Shown here in pieces: positions 10,468-23,100 of a stretch of DNA of 64,000 nucleotides. Under the pieces are notes generated by a model that was not told the DNA's origin, ran no database searches, and saw only the letters and a program-made list of their open reading frames with translations. This stretch comes from Petrosia ficiformis. Its lineage: Eukaryota > Porifera > Demospongiae > Haplosclerida > Petrosiidae. The stretch's first letter is position 1. Each line of letters starts with the position of its first letter. The stretch spans positions 5,375,944-5,439,943 of the forward strand of contig OX345639.1 in NCBI GenBank assembly GCA_947044365.1, in the 5' to 3' direction. A program made the position numbers and the translations under genes.

Positions 10468-13400
10468 ATGGAATTAGGTAGAGTCAGTTCAGATGGGGAT
10501 CCTTATGCTGGATATGTAGTGGATGATAGTGATTTGGAATATTCAGATTGTTCAGAGGAAAGGTAACAAAAACAAATTAATTAATTATAAGTAATTAGAA
10601 AGGAGTGAAGTTTGGTTTATGTTGTTAATGTCACCAATTTAAAAGTGACCTGTGGAATATCAAAAGCAAATAGTTACTTGACAGTTATTGCTATGCTTAA
10701 AAGGCTTCATTCCCTACACTTAATTTTAATTATCGTAAATTTATTCTTCTAGGCAGTATCATTGTTAGGGTTGGGTGTGGTTCTATTTATAGAAGTGAAC
10801 ATGTTTCTATTTATAACAGCTAATGGTTACATGAAGAAACTACCCATATAATTATTATTAGTCATGTACAATATGTATATGCATCGTGTGTATCTAACTT
10901 AATATGGGGCTAAATTTGGATGTAGTGAATTCGGACAGCCCTCCTTTGTATTGAGGTTCAGGAAGCTGCTATTCACATGTGAAAGGGTGGAGGGAGAGGA
11001 TGGTGGATTATGTAATTATATATGTATAAATCTGAATTATACGTTCATTTATTACAGCTCTGGAGATGAAATTATTCAGTTGAAAGATAGCAGATCACGA
11101 TCGTTTGAAAGCTCTTGTGGGAAAGTTAAAGAGGCTGAAGATAGTGAAGATGAGTTTGAAAAAGAAATGGAAGCCGAGGCTACACATCTTTTAGAAATGG
11201 CCACAGAAAAAACATTCAGTAAAAAGGACTCGAAGCAATTTGAAATCTCTGAGAGTTTAAGTTCACGAGGTTTAGAAGACCCTAATACTTTACCTCAAGC
11301 TGGTGGTAGTGTATCAGCTGTAATAGATTCCAGTACTGAAGGGAAAATAAATGAGAAAGAAGCTAGAGAGAAGATAGGAGGTGAATCTAAATATTATGAT
11401 GACATATATTTTGATTCAAGTGATGAAGGAGATGATGGTAAGTCATTATGGTTGTAATCTTGTTGGATTACTAATGTAAAAACCTTAACATAACTAAACT
11501 TCACTCCTTGGAAACTGAGTTATTATAAATTCATAACTTTGAATATTCAATCATCATTAAATAGAAAAGACACTCCTGCATAATTGTATTACACATGTGC
11601 ACAAGAAGCCATGTCTTTATTAAAAGGCAATTTATTATAATTTTTAATAAACTCAGTTCAACTCGACGTGATTCTACTTTTTACAGTGCTCAAAATAGTT
11701 TTTGAAAGTGTCCAGCAGAAACATCTGGAGAAAGCAATTTTTAACCCTTAAGTTGTGGATTTTGTCCAGAAAAACAATCTCATAACCCACACTGTACCCA
11801 TTTATGACTTAAGGTGGTACTAGGGAGTGGGCGGATGCGACTCCAATCAGTTTCAAAATAGAATATTATATAATATGACTCTAACCTGGTGTAATAGCAA
11901 CCTTCATATCTTCTGATGATCTTTATATTTGTCTGGAAGACAGAGAGTGTTGGAAAAATGTCCATTTTTGCAATCGTAATAAGTACAAAACCAAGAAAGC
12001 CACGCCCACCAATCATGGCGTGCACCAAGTACAATGCATTTTGAGAAAACAAATAGAGCCGTTTTCTGAAAATTCATTTTACTTTTATAGTTACAAGAGG
12101 CTGAAGAAAGCTGAATTCTGTAGCTTTTCACTGAAACCATAAAATCTACCTTTCTAGGCACTATCTTTCTCAGAGCAACTACAGTTACCCCGCCATTGTT
12201 TCCTACCCACCGCCCCCTCCACCACCCGTGGGCCGTGTTTAGGTTTATTTCTGAAAATAAACTATCAGTGAAAACATTTAGGCCCAATAATTATACCCCT
12301 AGGTGGGTGTGGCTTCCAAAAAATACAGAATGGAACCAGATTGTATGCACCAAGAAGCTTGCAAGACTAGAAACTGATTGGAGTAGCATCTGCCCATGGA
12401 AAAGACTACAACCTTAACAGAAGTAGCCTACTAGGCCATGACTGATCTTGACTAATAATTAATCTTGCCATGAGGTTAATGTTCTTTATTGTTCTTATAA
12501 ATAATGAGACAATTTGTCTGAACAAAGAGCTAAAAAGTCCAGAAAATGGCCAATTGCTGGATGCTAATTCGAGCACTGTTTTAGCGATCATTTCTTTCTT
12601 GCTAGTTAATCAATAATTGACATATTTTGTTTGCAGTGATTAAATTTTAAGCCACCATACACTAGTTATCATTGTTGATTGTAACAGTTAGTTTCTTGCT
12701 TTGATCTTTCATGTATCACTTGCAACATTGTAATTTGAAAGGAAGTGTCTATTACAAGCAGCAATGTTGCCTAGTATATGATCAGCCCATCTACATGGAC
12801 AGTTACATATAACAGTTTTTTTCTTTGATCTTTCATGTACCACATGCAACATCATTGAGCAAGTGTTGTGTTTAACTGTTACAAGCAACAATGTTGCCTA
12901 GTGTATGGTGGTCGAAATGATCAACAATGTTTCATGAAAGATCAAAGAAGAAGTGTTGCATGTAACTGTTACAAGCAACAGTGTTCCTGGTGGCCATTAT
13001 AAACCCTACATCATATACTAGGCAACATTGTTGCTTGTAATAACAGTTACATGCCACACTTGCTCAACAATTTTTCAAGTGTTGCATATACATGAAAGGT
13101 CAAAGGAAGAAATGTTGCATGTAACTGCTACAAGCAACAGTGTTGCCTAGTGTATGGTGGGCTAAAGATTCACATACTATGTATTAATGTTGTAACTAGT
13201 GATACACTGATAGAATTGTGCTGATATTTTGATAAATTGATATTGACTTCAGATATCTACCGTTAGCTAATACTGAACAGATATTACTTCTACCTTCAAT
13301 GAAAATGAGCATTTTTATTATTTTTTAATCATATGAAGTGACATTATTAGTATACTCATTACAATATCAGATTATTAGTTATATCACTCAAAACTAACGA

Positions 13401-15470
13401 ATACTAATGCTAAAAATAATGGCTGATAATGAGATAACTGGTCCAATTATAAGTGCATCACTAGTTGTTACTATATATGATTGCAATTTCTGTAGATGAA
13501 AGAACTGAAGGAATTAAAAGGACATCACGTGAGAAAGTTCCTAAATTATCAAATGATGAGTTATTTTATGATCCTGATATGGATGAAGATGATGAGAGAT
13601 GGGTACAGAGACAAAGGATGGCTTATCACAATGGTATGTAGTAATCAATGATATACATAGATAAAGAAAAGAATAATACTTTAGGGTATAATGACCACAA
13701 TAGGGAAACTATTTTTGTTGTTGAGAAGAACAACTGAACACCATACATACAGCAAGCATCTGATGTAAGCACAAGTATTCCCATCACATTTAAGAGTGGA
13801 GTCATGGTTTACCAATAGTCCAGTGGAATTTGATACAATGGCCTGCCCAATGATATCACAAACATATAATCTTTACATAGATTAATGAATTGTTTATGTT
13901 CTAGTTCATCTCTCAAGCAAGCTTGTAAAGGAGAAAAAGAAGAGTGGATCATTAGATGGAGTACAATCCACGTCCACATCATCATCAAAGCATGAGAGTG
14001 AGTCAAATCCTTCCTTTCCTAATTCTGATGCTGTATTGAACTGTCCAGCCTGTCTCAGTACCTTATGTCTGGATTGCCAAAGGTCAGTCAGTATACACAC
14101 ATCATATACTGAGTAATTTATTTATCTAATGCCTAGTTTAGCTATCACAGTTTTTGATAAGCTCATATGGTGCACCATTGGCCCAAAGAGTTCCTTATTT
14201 GGCACTACACAGTTCTCTCTCTGAGCCAGATGTTATAGTTAATTATGATTATATTATCACTGACTCTTTGTTAATTGGCTCAATATATATTCCTAATGGT
14301 GCACACACTAACCATTGTTGAGCCAATTTTGGCCATGCTTCAAAACATCAAAACATCAAAAACTCTAGTTGCTGTGATATCATGACATACCCCATGCATG
14401 ATATATCATATTTCAAAATATTTATATCATTTAAGGGGATTTTACTCTTCCTTATTCAATCCTTTGATGATACCAAATCTTTCTTATCATAGTGGATATG
14501 AAATTAATTACATATTTAATGGTTATGTCATGACATGTCATATCCTGACACACAATGCCTAGACATATGACATATGACATGAGCAAAAGGTCTTTTGAAA
14601 TTGGAATAGCACCTTTAAATTATCTCCATTTGCCTGTAGTTTGCACAGGATGATGCATTCAGTTTAAAATTTAAATTATTGATTGGCAAGTACTTTGAAG
14701 TTATGTGATATATACACAATGTTACTAATATGTACAATGGGTCCTGCAAATTTGGACTAATATATAACACTAACAGACAAACTAAGTGTGTTGTTAACCT
14801 ATATCTATGTATGTACTATGTAGTTGGTATGTAGTGAGTCCAACAGTATTATTGAAAGTGCTAATATCATAAGAACCCATTCCATACATGAACATAATAC
14901 ATGTACTAGTATTAGCAGGCAAACTAAGTGTGTTGTTAACCTATATCTATGTATGTAGTACATGTAGGTATGTATTACTGAAAGTGCTAATATCATAAGA
15001 TCCATTGCATACATGTTATATAAATACATTAATACATCATTACCAGTGTTTCCCATGGCACTCCCTCATCCTTTATGCTGAAAAACACTGATTGAACATT
15101 GTTGATGTAACACTGATGCACTCCTCTATCTATCCTGGGGGAAGCACTGGAATGCTTAGTAATGAAATGAAACTATATGGTTGAATTTACTAGACCTCTT
15201 TTCATTTTCAGACATGAAGTATTTACTAATCAATATAGAGCTATGTTTGTACTGAACTGTAAAATAATCAAAGATGAACTACTGAAATACAAACCTAAAC
15301 CGAATAAAAAATCACGAAGAAGAACTCAAAGAGATTTAAAGAAAGGAGATAACGAAATGCCAGAAGAGGGTTATAATCCTGTACATTGTAGTGTATGCAA
15401 TACTGAAGTGGCTGTATATGACAAAGATGAAATATTTCATTTCTTTAATGTATTAGCTAGTGCTCCATAA
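10468..15470 (+). CDS. EAPP: E2F-associated phosphoprotein (EAPP)
   Basis: Nuclear phosphoprotein known in mammals to bind activating E2F factors and modulate cell-cycle transcription. Exons: 10468-10562, 11058-11437, 13496-13633, 13905-14082, 15212-15470. They sum to 1050 nt, 349 residues; the human protein is about 285. Family landmarks in order: a short N-terminus ending in an acidic DSDLEYSD stretch; SEDEFEKEMEAEATHLL; YYDDIYFDSSDEGDD; LSNDELFYDPDMDEDD; the Cys-rich core PNSDAVLNCPACLSTLCLDC; YRAMFVLNC; and the terminal block CNTEVAVYDKDEIFHFFNVL. Paired CxxC motifs suggest metal binding. The start at 10468 gives the family-like opening with DGDPYAGY. Introns 2 and 4 hold MITE-like repeats. 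No canonical AATAAA was found just after the stop. Confidence 0.95.
11498..11682. mobile_element. MITE-like inverted repeat (family of 4821-5032)
   Basis: Opens with 'ggaaactgagttattataaattcat' and closes with 'taataaactcagttcaact', then gtgattctacttt. It lies in EAPP intron 2. Confidence 0.5.
11809..12417. mobile_element. 609-bp inverted-repeat element flanked by TTAA (piggyBac-like MITE candidate)
   Basis: TTAA occurs at both borders (11809-11812 and 12414-12417). Subterminal sequence is inverted: tgcgactccaatcagttt on the left against aaactgattggagtagca on the right. The interior contains G+C-richer blocks and short open frames with no known domain. A TTAA target site is typical of piggyBac-type elements. 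The family assignment is inference. Confidence 0.5.
12651..13162. mobile_element. Nested inverted-repeat element with CACCATACACTAG ends
   Basis: Outer ends gccaccatacactag and ctagtgtatggtgggc are inverted repeats. The interior carries several copies, in both orientations, of 'caacaatgttgcctagt' and of tgttgcatgtaactgttacaa, separated by 'tttgatctttcatg' or its complement. It looks like successive insertions or foldback rearrangement of one small element in EAPP intron 2. Confidence 0.6.
14150..14365. mobile_element. MITE with GAGTTTTTGATAAGCTCAT ends (copy 1)
   Basis: Inverted termini: gtttttgataagctcatatg and catcaaaaactc. The interior includes attggcccaaagagttcc and 'accattgttgagccaa'. 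Sister copies at 31033-31243, 56416-56639 and 59837-60029 show that the family is dispersed. This copy is in EAPP intron 4. Confidence 0.65.
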
Positions 15471-16259
15471 ATAGGCGTATGTTTACATATATTTTGTAAT
15501 TAATTATAATAATGTTAGTACACAATGGGATTTCTCATCATACATATCTAGTCATTTAAATACTTTAATTACACTGATGGATGTTATGTGTATTGTCCAG
15601 TGCACTTCAAATGCATTATCCACTGAGTGTACTTACAACTTTTGTTGCTACAACTATATAGCTGGTATGGCATTGAAGATTGTTGTGGACCATATGAAAG
15701 TTTCCAGTAGTTTAGTTTTTTTTTGGGGATTAGACATTCTGGGATGCACCCCTCCCAAAACAAGTTTAGTATTTTAGGTATTAAATTTCGGATATTTATT
15801 TAATCAGAAGAAAAACACCAAACATGAATTGACCACAATGATCGCTATCATGAATGCCCTTCACTACTCATACATACAGCATGTGTGATGTTTAGTCTTT
15901 TTCACAAAAGCAACATGCATAATGTGTGAAATACAAATACACAGCTTTGAAGTTTGAATATACTTGACTACTAATTTAGCATCATTTAAATAGGTCACGT
16001 GATACAAAACCCACCCATGAATTTCATCCTTTCTCGAAGTCGCACGTTGTATTTATGGTTAATAACAGTGAGTAGTGCCCTTTCTTGCTTATATTAGCAC
16101 GTTCAGCAGGTGATATCGTGTCTTCTAGGAGACGAGAGAATCATTGTTAGAGATATTATACTGTGAATAATTGAACTGACCAGTGAATTTTTGTCTATTA
16201 TATATACTGACATTCATAAACAATTAGAGAGAAGGTGAGTGTATTTATTATAAACTATA

Positions 16260-16292
<33 letters not shown>

Positions 16293-16306
16293 ATAATTAT
16301 ATAATG

Positions 16307-16340
<34 letters not shown>

Positions 16341-16425
16341 ATGCACTATTTGTATTTGATATCAGATATTGTATTTGTGTAGAATATTATCATAAAACTG
16401 ATTGATTCTATCTCCAGTCCGAGTC
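15471..16425. other. Spacer between EAPP and CCDC88, with probable CCDC88 5' UTR exon
   Basis: There is no coding exon. A segment ending at 16234 is followed by a good donor (gtgagt), and 'tctccag' at 16411-16417 precedes the coding exon. A non-coding first exon ending at 16234 is therefore likely, with the promoter near 15950-16150. A (TA)n tract fills 16259-16340. Confidence 0.5.
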
Positions 16426-19400
16426 ATGGACAAAGAGAAACAGTTCATGAAATCTGCCTTAGTGGCATGGGTAAGTACAAATGTACTAATACAAGTGCAT
16501 AATATATTACTATAATAAATATTGTAATATAATTATATATATATACTATAATCTTATGTATATAATATAGTATTTGTAAGTTGTAAACTCATTTATAAAC
16601 CTGGTAGTTGCAATCGTGATTTTAATTGTGAAGTGTATTACAGGTAGTTATTTTTACTATCGTGCGTGTTTTATTACATCAAACAAATTAATTTTTATTA
16701 CATATATGAAGTACTTAATGGATTACATATACACTTTGTGAGTTCGTAAGTAGTACATGTATGTATATATGTATATATGTATGTATGTACATGTATGTAT
16801 GTATGTACATGTATGTATGTATGTATGTAGGTATGTATGTACATGTATGTATCTACATGTATCTATGTATGTAGTTTTTTGTATGTATGTATGTATGAAT
16901 ATTTTATATGCATGTATGATGTTTCACTTAGTATATAACTATATGTGTATGTGTATGTAGTATTACATGTATGTACATGTAGTAAATATGTATATTTGCA
17001 TGTTCAGAATCCAGATGTTAAAATAACTGGCATGGCTTCTATGTTGTATGTGGTTAGAAAGAATTAATGTGATAATATCTTGTCCAAACATAGAATGTGC
17101 CAACCACAGTAGTTCTTTCATTGAAGAATAATTACAACTTCAGCATTTGTCTGACTTTTATTAATTAAAAATAGTAACAATTCTGAAAGTTTTTTTGTCT
17201 CATCGATGTTCAACCCATCAGTTTGTATTTGAGAAGTGTTAGTATGCATGTAGATTGCTCAAGTTAAATCCTCTTCATACACGTATATACATAACAGACA
17301 CACAATATGTTTATTTAGTATTATATATAGTCATTACAATGTTAGATGTAGCTAAGGCTACCAGTGTTCATTTTATAAACAACTGTGTGATTAGATACAT
17401 AATTATTCATAACAGTACATACATAATACACATCATTGATGCTTTGTGCAATCTTACTACATGATACTATTTAGGGAGAGCCAATTGATACATTTAAGAA
17501 TTAGATTTTATCATTAGAGAGGATCAGAGTACCATAGTAAGATTGCCCAAAGCATAAAGGATGTGTATTGCGTATGTATAATTATGTACAGTACGTGTAT
17601 CTAATGACACTATTGTTTATAATATGAACAGTGGTGGCCTTAGCTACATTGATGTTAAGTATTATATGTTATCACTTGTGTACATACTATGTCCTTGCTA
17701 CATGTATGTGATACTACATGTATGTGATACTAATAGATGATATTCGAGGTTGTGTTACTATTATTATAAAGCTATGTACATGTATACTCTACACCAGGGC
17801 AGGAAATAAGCCTACAACATCTGGTGAGCAATTCTGTCACCTGTGCTCACCACAGTGCAACTAGCATGCATTGTCATATCAAAATCTGGTGCTCCTTAAG
17901 CTAATTTTGGTGCTCAAATGAGCACTGGAGCACTGTTATTTCCCACTCTGCTCTACACATATTGTATGTAATGTGTATACTCTCAATCCTCACTATGTGC
18001 CAAGTATTAGATAAGTTCAGTTATAATTGTAAATACTGATATCATTAATTATACTTTGTATATACAGTTGTTGTACATTGTATATCTAGTGTAATGTGTA
18101 CATTCACTGTCCTCACTGTGTGATACTAAATATCATTTAGAGCCAAGTGTTGCAATATAAGAGTATTTCAGTTATAATTATAATTACGATGTCAATAGTT
18201 ACATATGTATTGTATATTCTGTATATATACATCTTGTATGTAATGTGTGTCTTCTCCAATTTTCACTATGTGGTACTAATTGCCAGTGATTGGTGATATC
18301 AAGTGAGAGCCAAAGTAACATTTAGATTTCAGCAGTAGAGAGGTTGAGTTGAATTATTAAAGTATACCAGATACTTATTAACTAACACACTGTGTTAAGT
18401 ACATGTACATGTACAGTGGTGATCAAACTAGTTACATTGAGATTTTGAGAAGTAAATACATGTACATGTATACTGTTTAGGTCTCTTATAATTTACATAG
18501 AATTTGTCAGAAATATTTAACTCATTCCTCATAACTGTGGTCATATTTGGATTTGGATAGCATTCATTTCCTTCATTTTAATTATGAAATAATAATTTAT
18601 ATACATGTACATGTATGCTAATTCTCATCATTTATTGAACAAGAGAATGACATATCTCTGCTTTGTGGTATCATCATTCAGTAATCATGGCTTCTCTGAA
18701 ACTCAACAGCCTATCTATTATAGTTACTATCCACTCTTCTTACTTTTTAGCACATTCCTATATACATATACTGATAACTGTGGTTGTATTTGAATAGCTT
18801 TATTCATTCATTTTCCGTATTTTAATTATGAGATAATACACATTTCCATCATTTATTGAAAACATTTGTCATTAGCAATGAAAAGGTTAAGTCAGTTTGA
18901 TCATAATAATACATGTACATGTATATCTCTTCTACACATTGAAACATTAATTCTAGAATATGATTATACATTGTTTTGATACTAATGCTATGATTATATA
19001 TATAGTATATATATAGTATATCTTTGATGTGGTGAGTTCTATATATTGTATATAGACTTTCCATGTGCACACTACGCAGGAGATGTCACAATACATGTAC
19101 ATATGTATATATATTGTATATAGTATTCTAACAGGTCCTATATACAAAATTTAGGACCCTCGTTTTGTGTTCTCAATGTGATATAGCCATCGCATGCTCG
19201 GGCTATATATATATACATGTATATATATATATATATAACTTACTCATTGACTGGCTTGATATTAAGAATACTGATCATTGACTGGTGTTAGATGAATGTA
19301 ATATTGTATTACCTCAGATCTGGTTCTGTTTGTATAGTGTATTGTATTATTTATGATAAATATACAGACACTTGAACTTGTAAGTAAATATGACTATTGA

Positions 19401-22400
19401 ATTACAATGTCATGTGCATGTCTTTAAAATCCTGCTGGAAACGAATGGCTTTGTGGTTCTTCTTCATATAGGGAATCATGAAATAATGTTGTAATTATAT
19501 AGTAAGTATGGTATAAGTATTATAGTGAGCATATAAGCATTGTTAGTGTTATATAATATATACACTACATGTAGTTTGTTAAGCATTGTTAGTGTTATAT
19601 ACACTAGTTTGTTAAGCATTGTTAGTGTTATATACACTAGTTTGTTAAGCATTGTTAGTGGTATTTACACTAGTTTGTTAAGATAATATAGCTACAATAC
19701 TATCATTATATAAAGAAACAACTTGACATGCCAATTAACAATTATTAGATCTGTAAGCTGAATATCCAATAAGCCTACCTGTTATACATTGTATAATCCT
19801 ATTCAGAAACCTGCCTTACCTGTTACATGTATTACATACATATAATCCTATCCAGAAACCTGCTTTACCTGTTACATGTATTACATACATATAATCCTAT
19901 TCAGAAACCTGCCTTACCTGTTACATGTATTACATACATATAATCCTATCCAGAAACCTGCTTTATGTAAGTTAGTAATTTCAAACTTTTAGTTATATTT
20001 ATACATGTAGTTATAGTACACCTGGTTTCGCAACTTTTATCAGTTTAGTAATAATATTAGGCTTTACTAAAAGGGTTTTAGTTTTATTTAACTAACTACA
20101 TCTAGTTATTACAGTAGACCTATTATGTAAATGTAGTTATAGTCGGAGAATGAGAATGCACATTGAGACCTTTATAATTATTATGATAACATTATACATT
20201 CCAAGATGGTCATAGTAAACATTACCTACAGACTATTGGAACCAATCATAATTATTATTATAAATACATTTATCATCTGTTGACGTGTCAAACTAAAGTA
20301 AACAGAGAATGTGTATATAGAAAGTTGTATAATTAATATTATAATTATTATTATATACATGTAGGTTTATAAAAAGTAAACAACATCAGCACGAGCTTGT
20401 TATTAACTAATAGTGTGATTAATTAATTAGTGGGAGTTTCTTTTCTGTGGGTGTGGTCTAATTAAGGTTTTATGATTAATTATTGGGTGTGTCTTTTCTG
20501 TGGATGTGGTCATGTATGTGGTAATATTTAGGATTGTTGTTAACTTGTACTAACAACTTGTGCATAACTTAGAAACTTGTTTCTTTTTAACACTATTTAT
20601 AAAATACATGTATGTGACCTAAGTTTTGAAAGGGGACATTTTCTTGCTAATAGGTTTAATCAAACGCTTACTTCATTGGGTTGCCATTTTGTATTTTGTT
20701 CAGTTAGTCAATGGATTTTTGTATCCAGCAAGAACTATTATTAGGCTTCTTAGATGATGAATTTCATTGACTTCAGATTTTTTCATCAAAAATATTTTGC
20801 GAGAAAATGTCCCTTTGAAAATTAAGTCACATACACATGTACATGTAATTCGTAGCATTTACCACATGCACCTTCAATTTATAGCCATAGCACTGTTCAT
20901 TGTACATTACTTCAGTTACAGTATAGGGCTGTCTGTCATCGTGCTAGGAAACTGGGTAGTTATAAACCAGTCTACATATGACTTCTGATATTACACATAC
21001 ACATGTAGCAATAACAGGGTGTAAAATACTAAATTGCTGTTCAGTAGTAACTAGTGCGTATGTGTGTGTGTTGGTGTGTATTTACATGTACGTGTTGGGT
21101 GGAAAGGGCAAACTAACTGAACCACTGTGGCAGGTGGTGCACAGTTCCAACACCAACAGTGTAAAGTTTCTGTCCTGTCACAGAAACAAAGATGGTGATT
21201 CTCCTCTGCGCTTTAGTCAGACAACCCAGTATTTTACTCATGGTTCAGAGTTCTCCCATATTTGGGACTTTATTGGTCAAAAGCAGTGTCACAAACAGTA
21301 TTTAACAATCTTGACTTTTAATATATTCACATACGCTTTGATGCTTTGATGTGTGTGTGTGTGTGTGTGTGTGTGTGACTTGTAACATGATTTTCTTATT
21401 ACGTAATGTTTTGTCTATGGTGTACAAACTACAATTTAATTGTTTTATTAATGTTCATTCCATATGTGTTCGCAAACAATTAGATTATAATCAGTAATTA
21501 TCACTTTACATTCCTTTTTCCCTACAGGTGAAAACGTTTGATGAAACTATTGAAAGTGTTAAGGACCTGGCTGATGCTGTAATCTTTAATAGGATTATGC
21601 ATGAAGTGTAAGAATAATATACATGTACATGTACATTATACATGTACATGTACATGTAGATTATACTTTCATACATGTACAGTTGTACACGTATATTATA
21701 TAGGGCTGGGACGACTAATCGATTAATCGATTAATCAATCGATATTGAAAATTCTTCTGATTATCGATTATAAGTCTATGATATCGATTGTGCTAATTAT
21801 TCCAAACAACATACTTTTCAAGCATGTGACGGCAAATAATGTACAATATGGAAGTGATAGGAAGCCTTTTTGATCATCAAATGGGAGGAGTTTCCTGTAT
21901 TAATTGACTTCATTAGCCTAATTACTTCCGCTGATTTTAATCGATTTCAGAATCTCAGCCGATTCCCAGCCCTAAAGTATTATATATTCATACATGTACA
22001 TGTATATTATACATTTATACATGTACATGTATATTGTATATTCATACAGGTACATGTATAAGTTATACTTTAACACTGCTTACATGTACATGTATGTGTT
22101 GGGCAGTTGTCCTTAAGGTACATGTACATGTACTTTACGGTATACATGTACCAATCAGGTGGATTGCATGGCAAATTCATACATGTACATGTACATGTGT
22201 TCATGTACATATATGTACATATTGTACATGTACACGTGTACATGTACATATAATAACACTTATGCATACATGTATATACACATGTAAAAGCTGTTGTAAT
22301 TATCAGACATACATGTAGTTCAGGTAGTAAATGCCAGTGACATGTGTATATGTTGTGTTAGTAACAGTTTGCTTCCTGTTGTACAAGTTAAAAATGTATT

Positions 22401-23069
22401 ACTTTATTACATAATTATATACTAGACACTTGAGTACATTCAGCCATTCAGTAAGTTCATATTGTAATGGAATTAACAATTGCACCTTTACCTTTTATGT
22501 TTTAACACCAGATATGATGTACATGTGTACATGTAGATGGTACATGTACATGTACACAATTAACTAACTCTCTCTCCCTCTCTCTCCTTGCCACCTCTCT
22601 CCCTCTTCTCCCCCTCTCTCCCTCACCTCCTCCTCCCTCTCCTCCTCTCCCTCTCTCCCCTTCCACCCTCTCCCTCTCTCCCCCTTCCATCCTCTCCCTC
22701 TCCTCCCTCTCTCCCCCTCTCTCCCCCTCTTTCCCTCTCCCTCTCCCTCTCCCTCTCTTTTGTATTAGCGATCCTAATACTTATGGATTATCTCGTGTAT
22801 CTCAAACAGTTGGAAACGAACCATCACTTAGACTGCAGAATCTTCAACTCGTAATTAATTGTATCAAACATTTTTACTTATTCTCACAGCAGCAGTTGGT
22901 AATATCCGCACTACCTGAAGTTACCATTATTGCACATGAGCCTATTAGTGGTAAGAATTGTTGAATCCCAAAATAGTTTCTCCAATCCTTTCTTCTCGTT
23001 CATTCTACCTTCTGATCTTTATTCCTTTGTCTGTCTCTGTCCCTCTGTCTGTCTGCCTGTCTCTGTCCT

Positions 23070-23100
<31 letters not shown>

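Larger units (their letters stand above)
16471..21527. other. CCDC88 intron 1 (about 5 kb), repeat-filled
   Basis: The coding frame is continuous from LVAW at its left to VKTF at its right, matching the family, so no missing exon is expected. It holds TATG/TACATG microsatellites (16750-16990), a 155-bp MITE (17796-17950), 30-60 bp tandem repeats (19550-19970), degenerate TTAGTTATAG-repeat sequence near 19980-20140, an inverted-repeat element (20623-20826) and (GT)n at 21350-21378. Confidence 0.7.

Noticed and set aside
11780..12417. Four open frames in EAPP intron 2
   Set aside because: They lie within the TTAA-bounded inverted-repeat element and show no protein similarity I recognise; no transposase motifs.
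20978..21349. 123-residue open frame in CCDC88 intron 1
   Set aside because: No recognisable domain, no good splice context, and CCDC88 reads continuously across the intron. Could be part of a repeat but cannot be supported as a gene.
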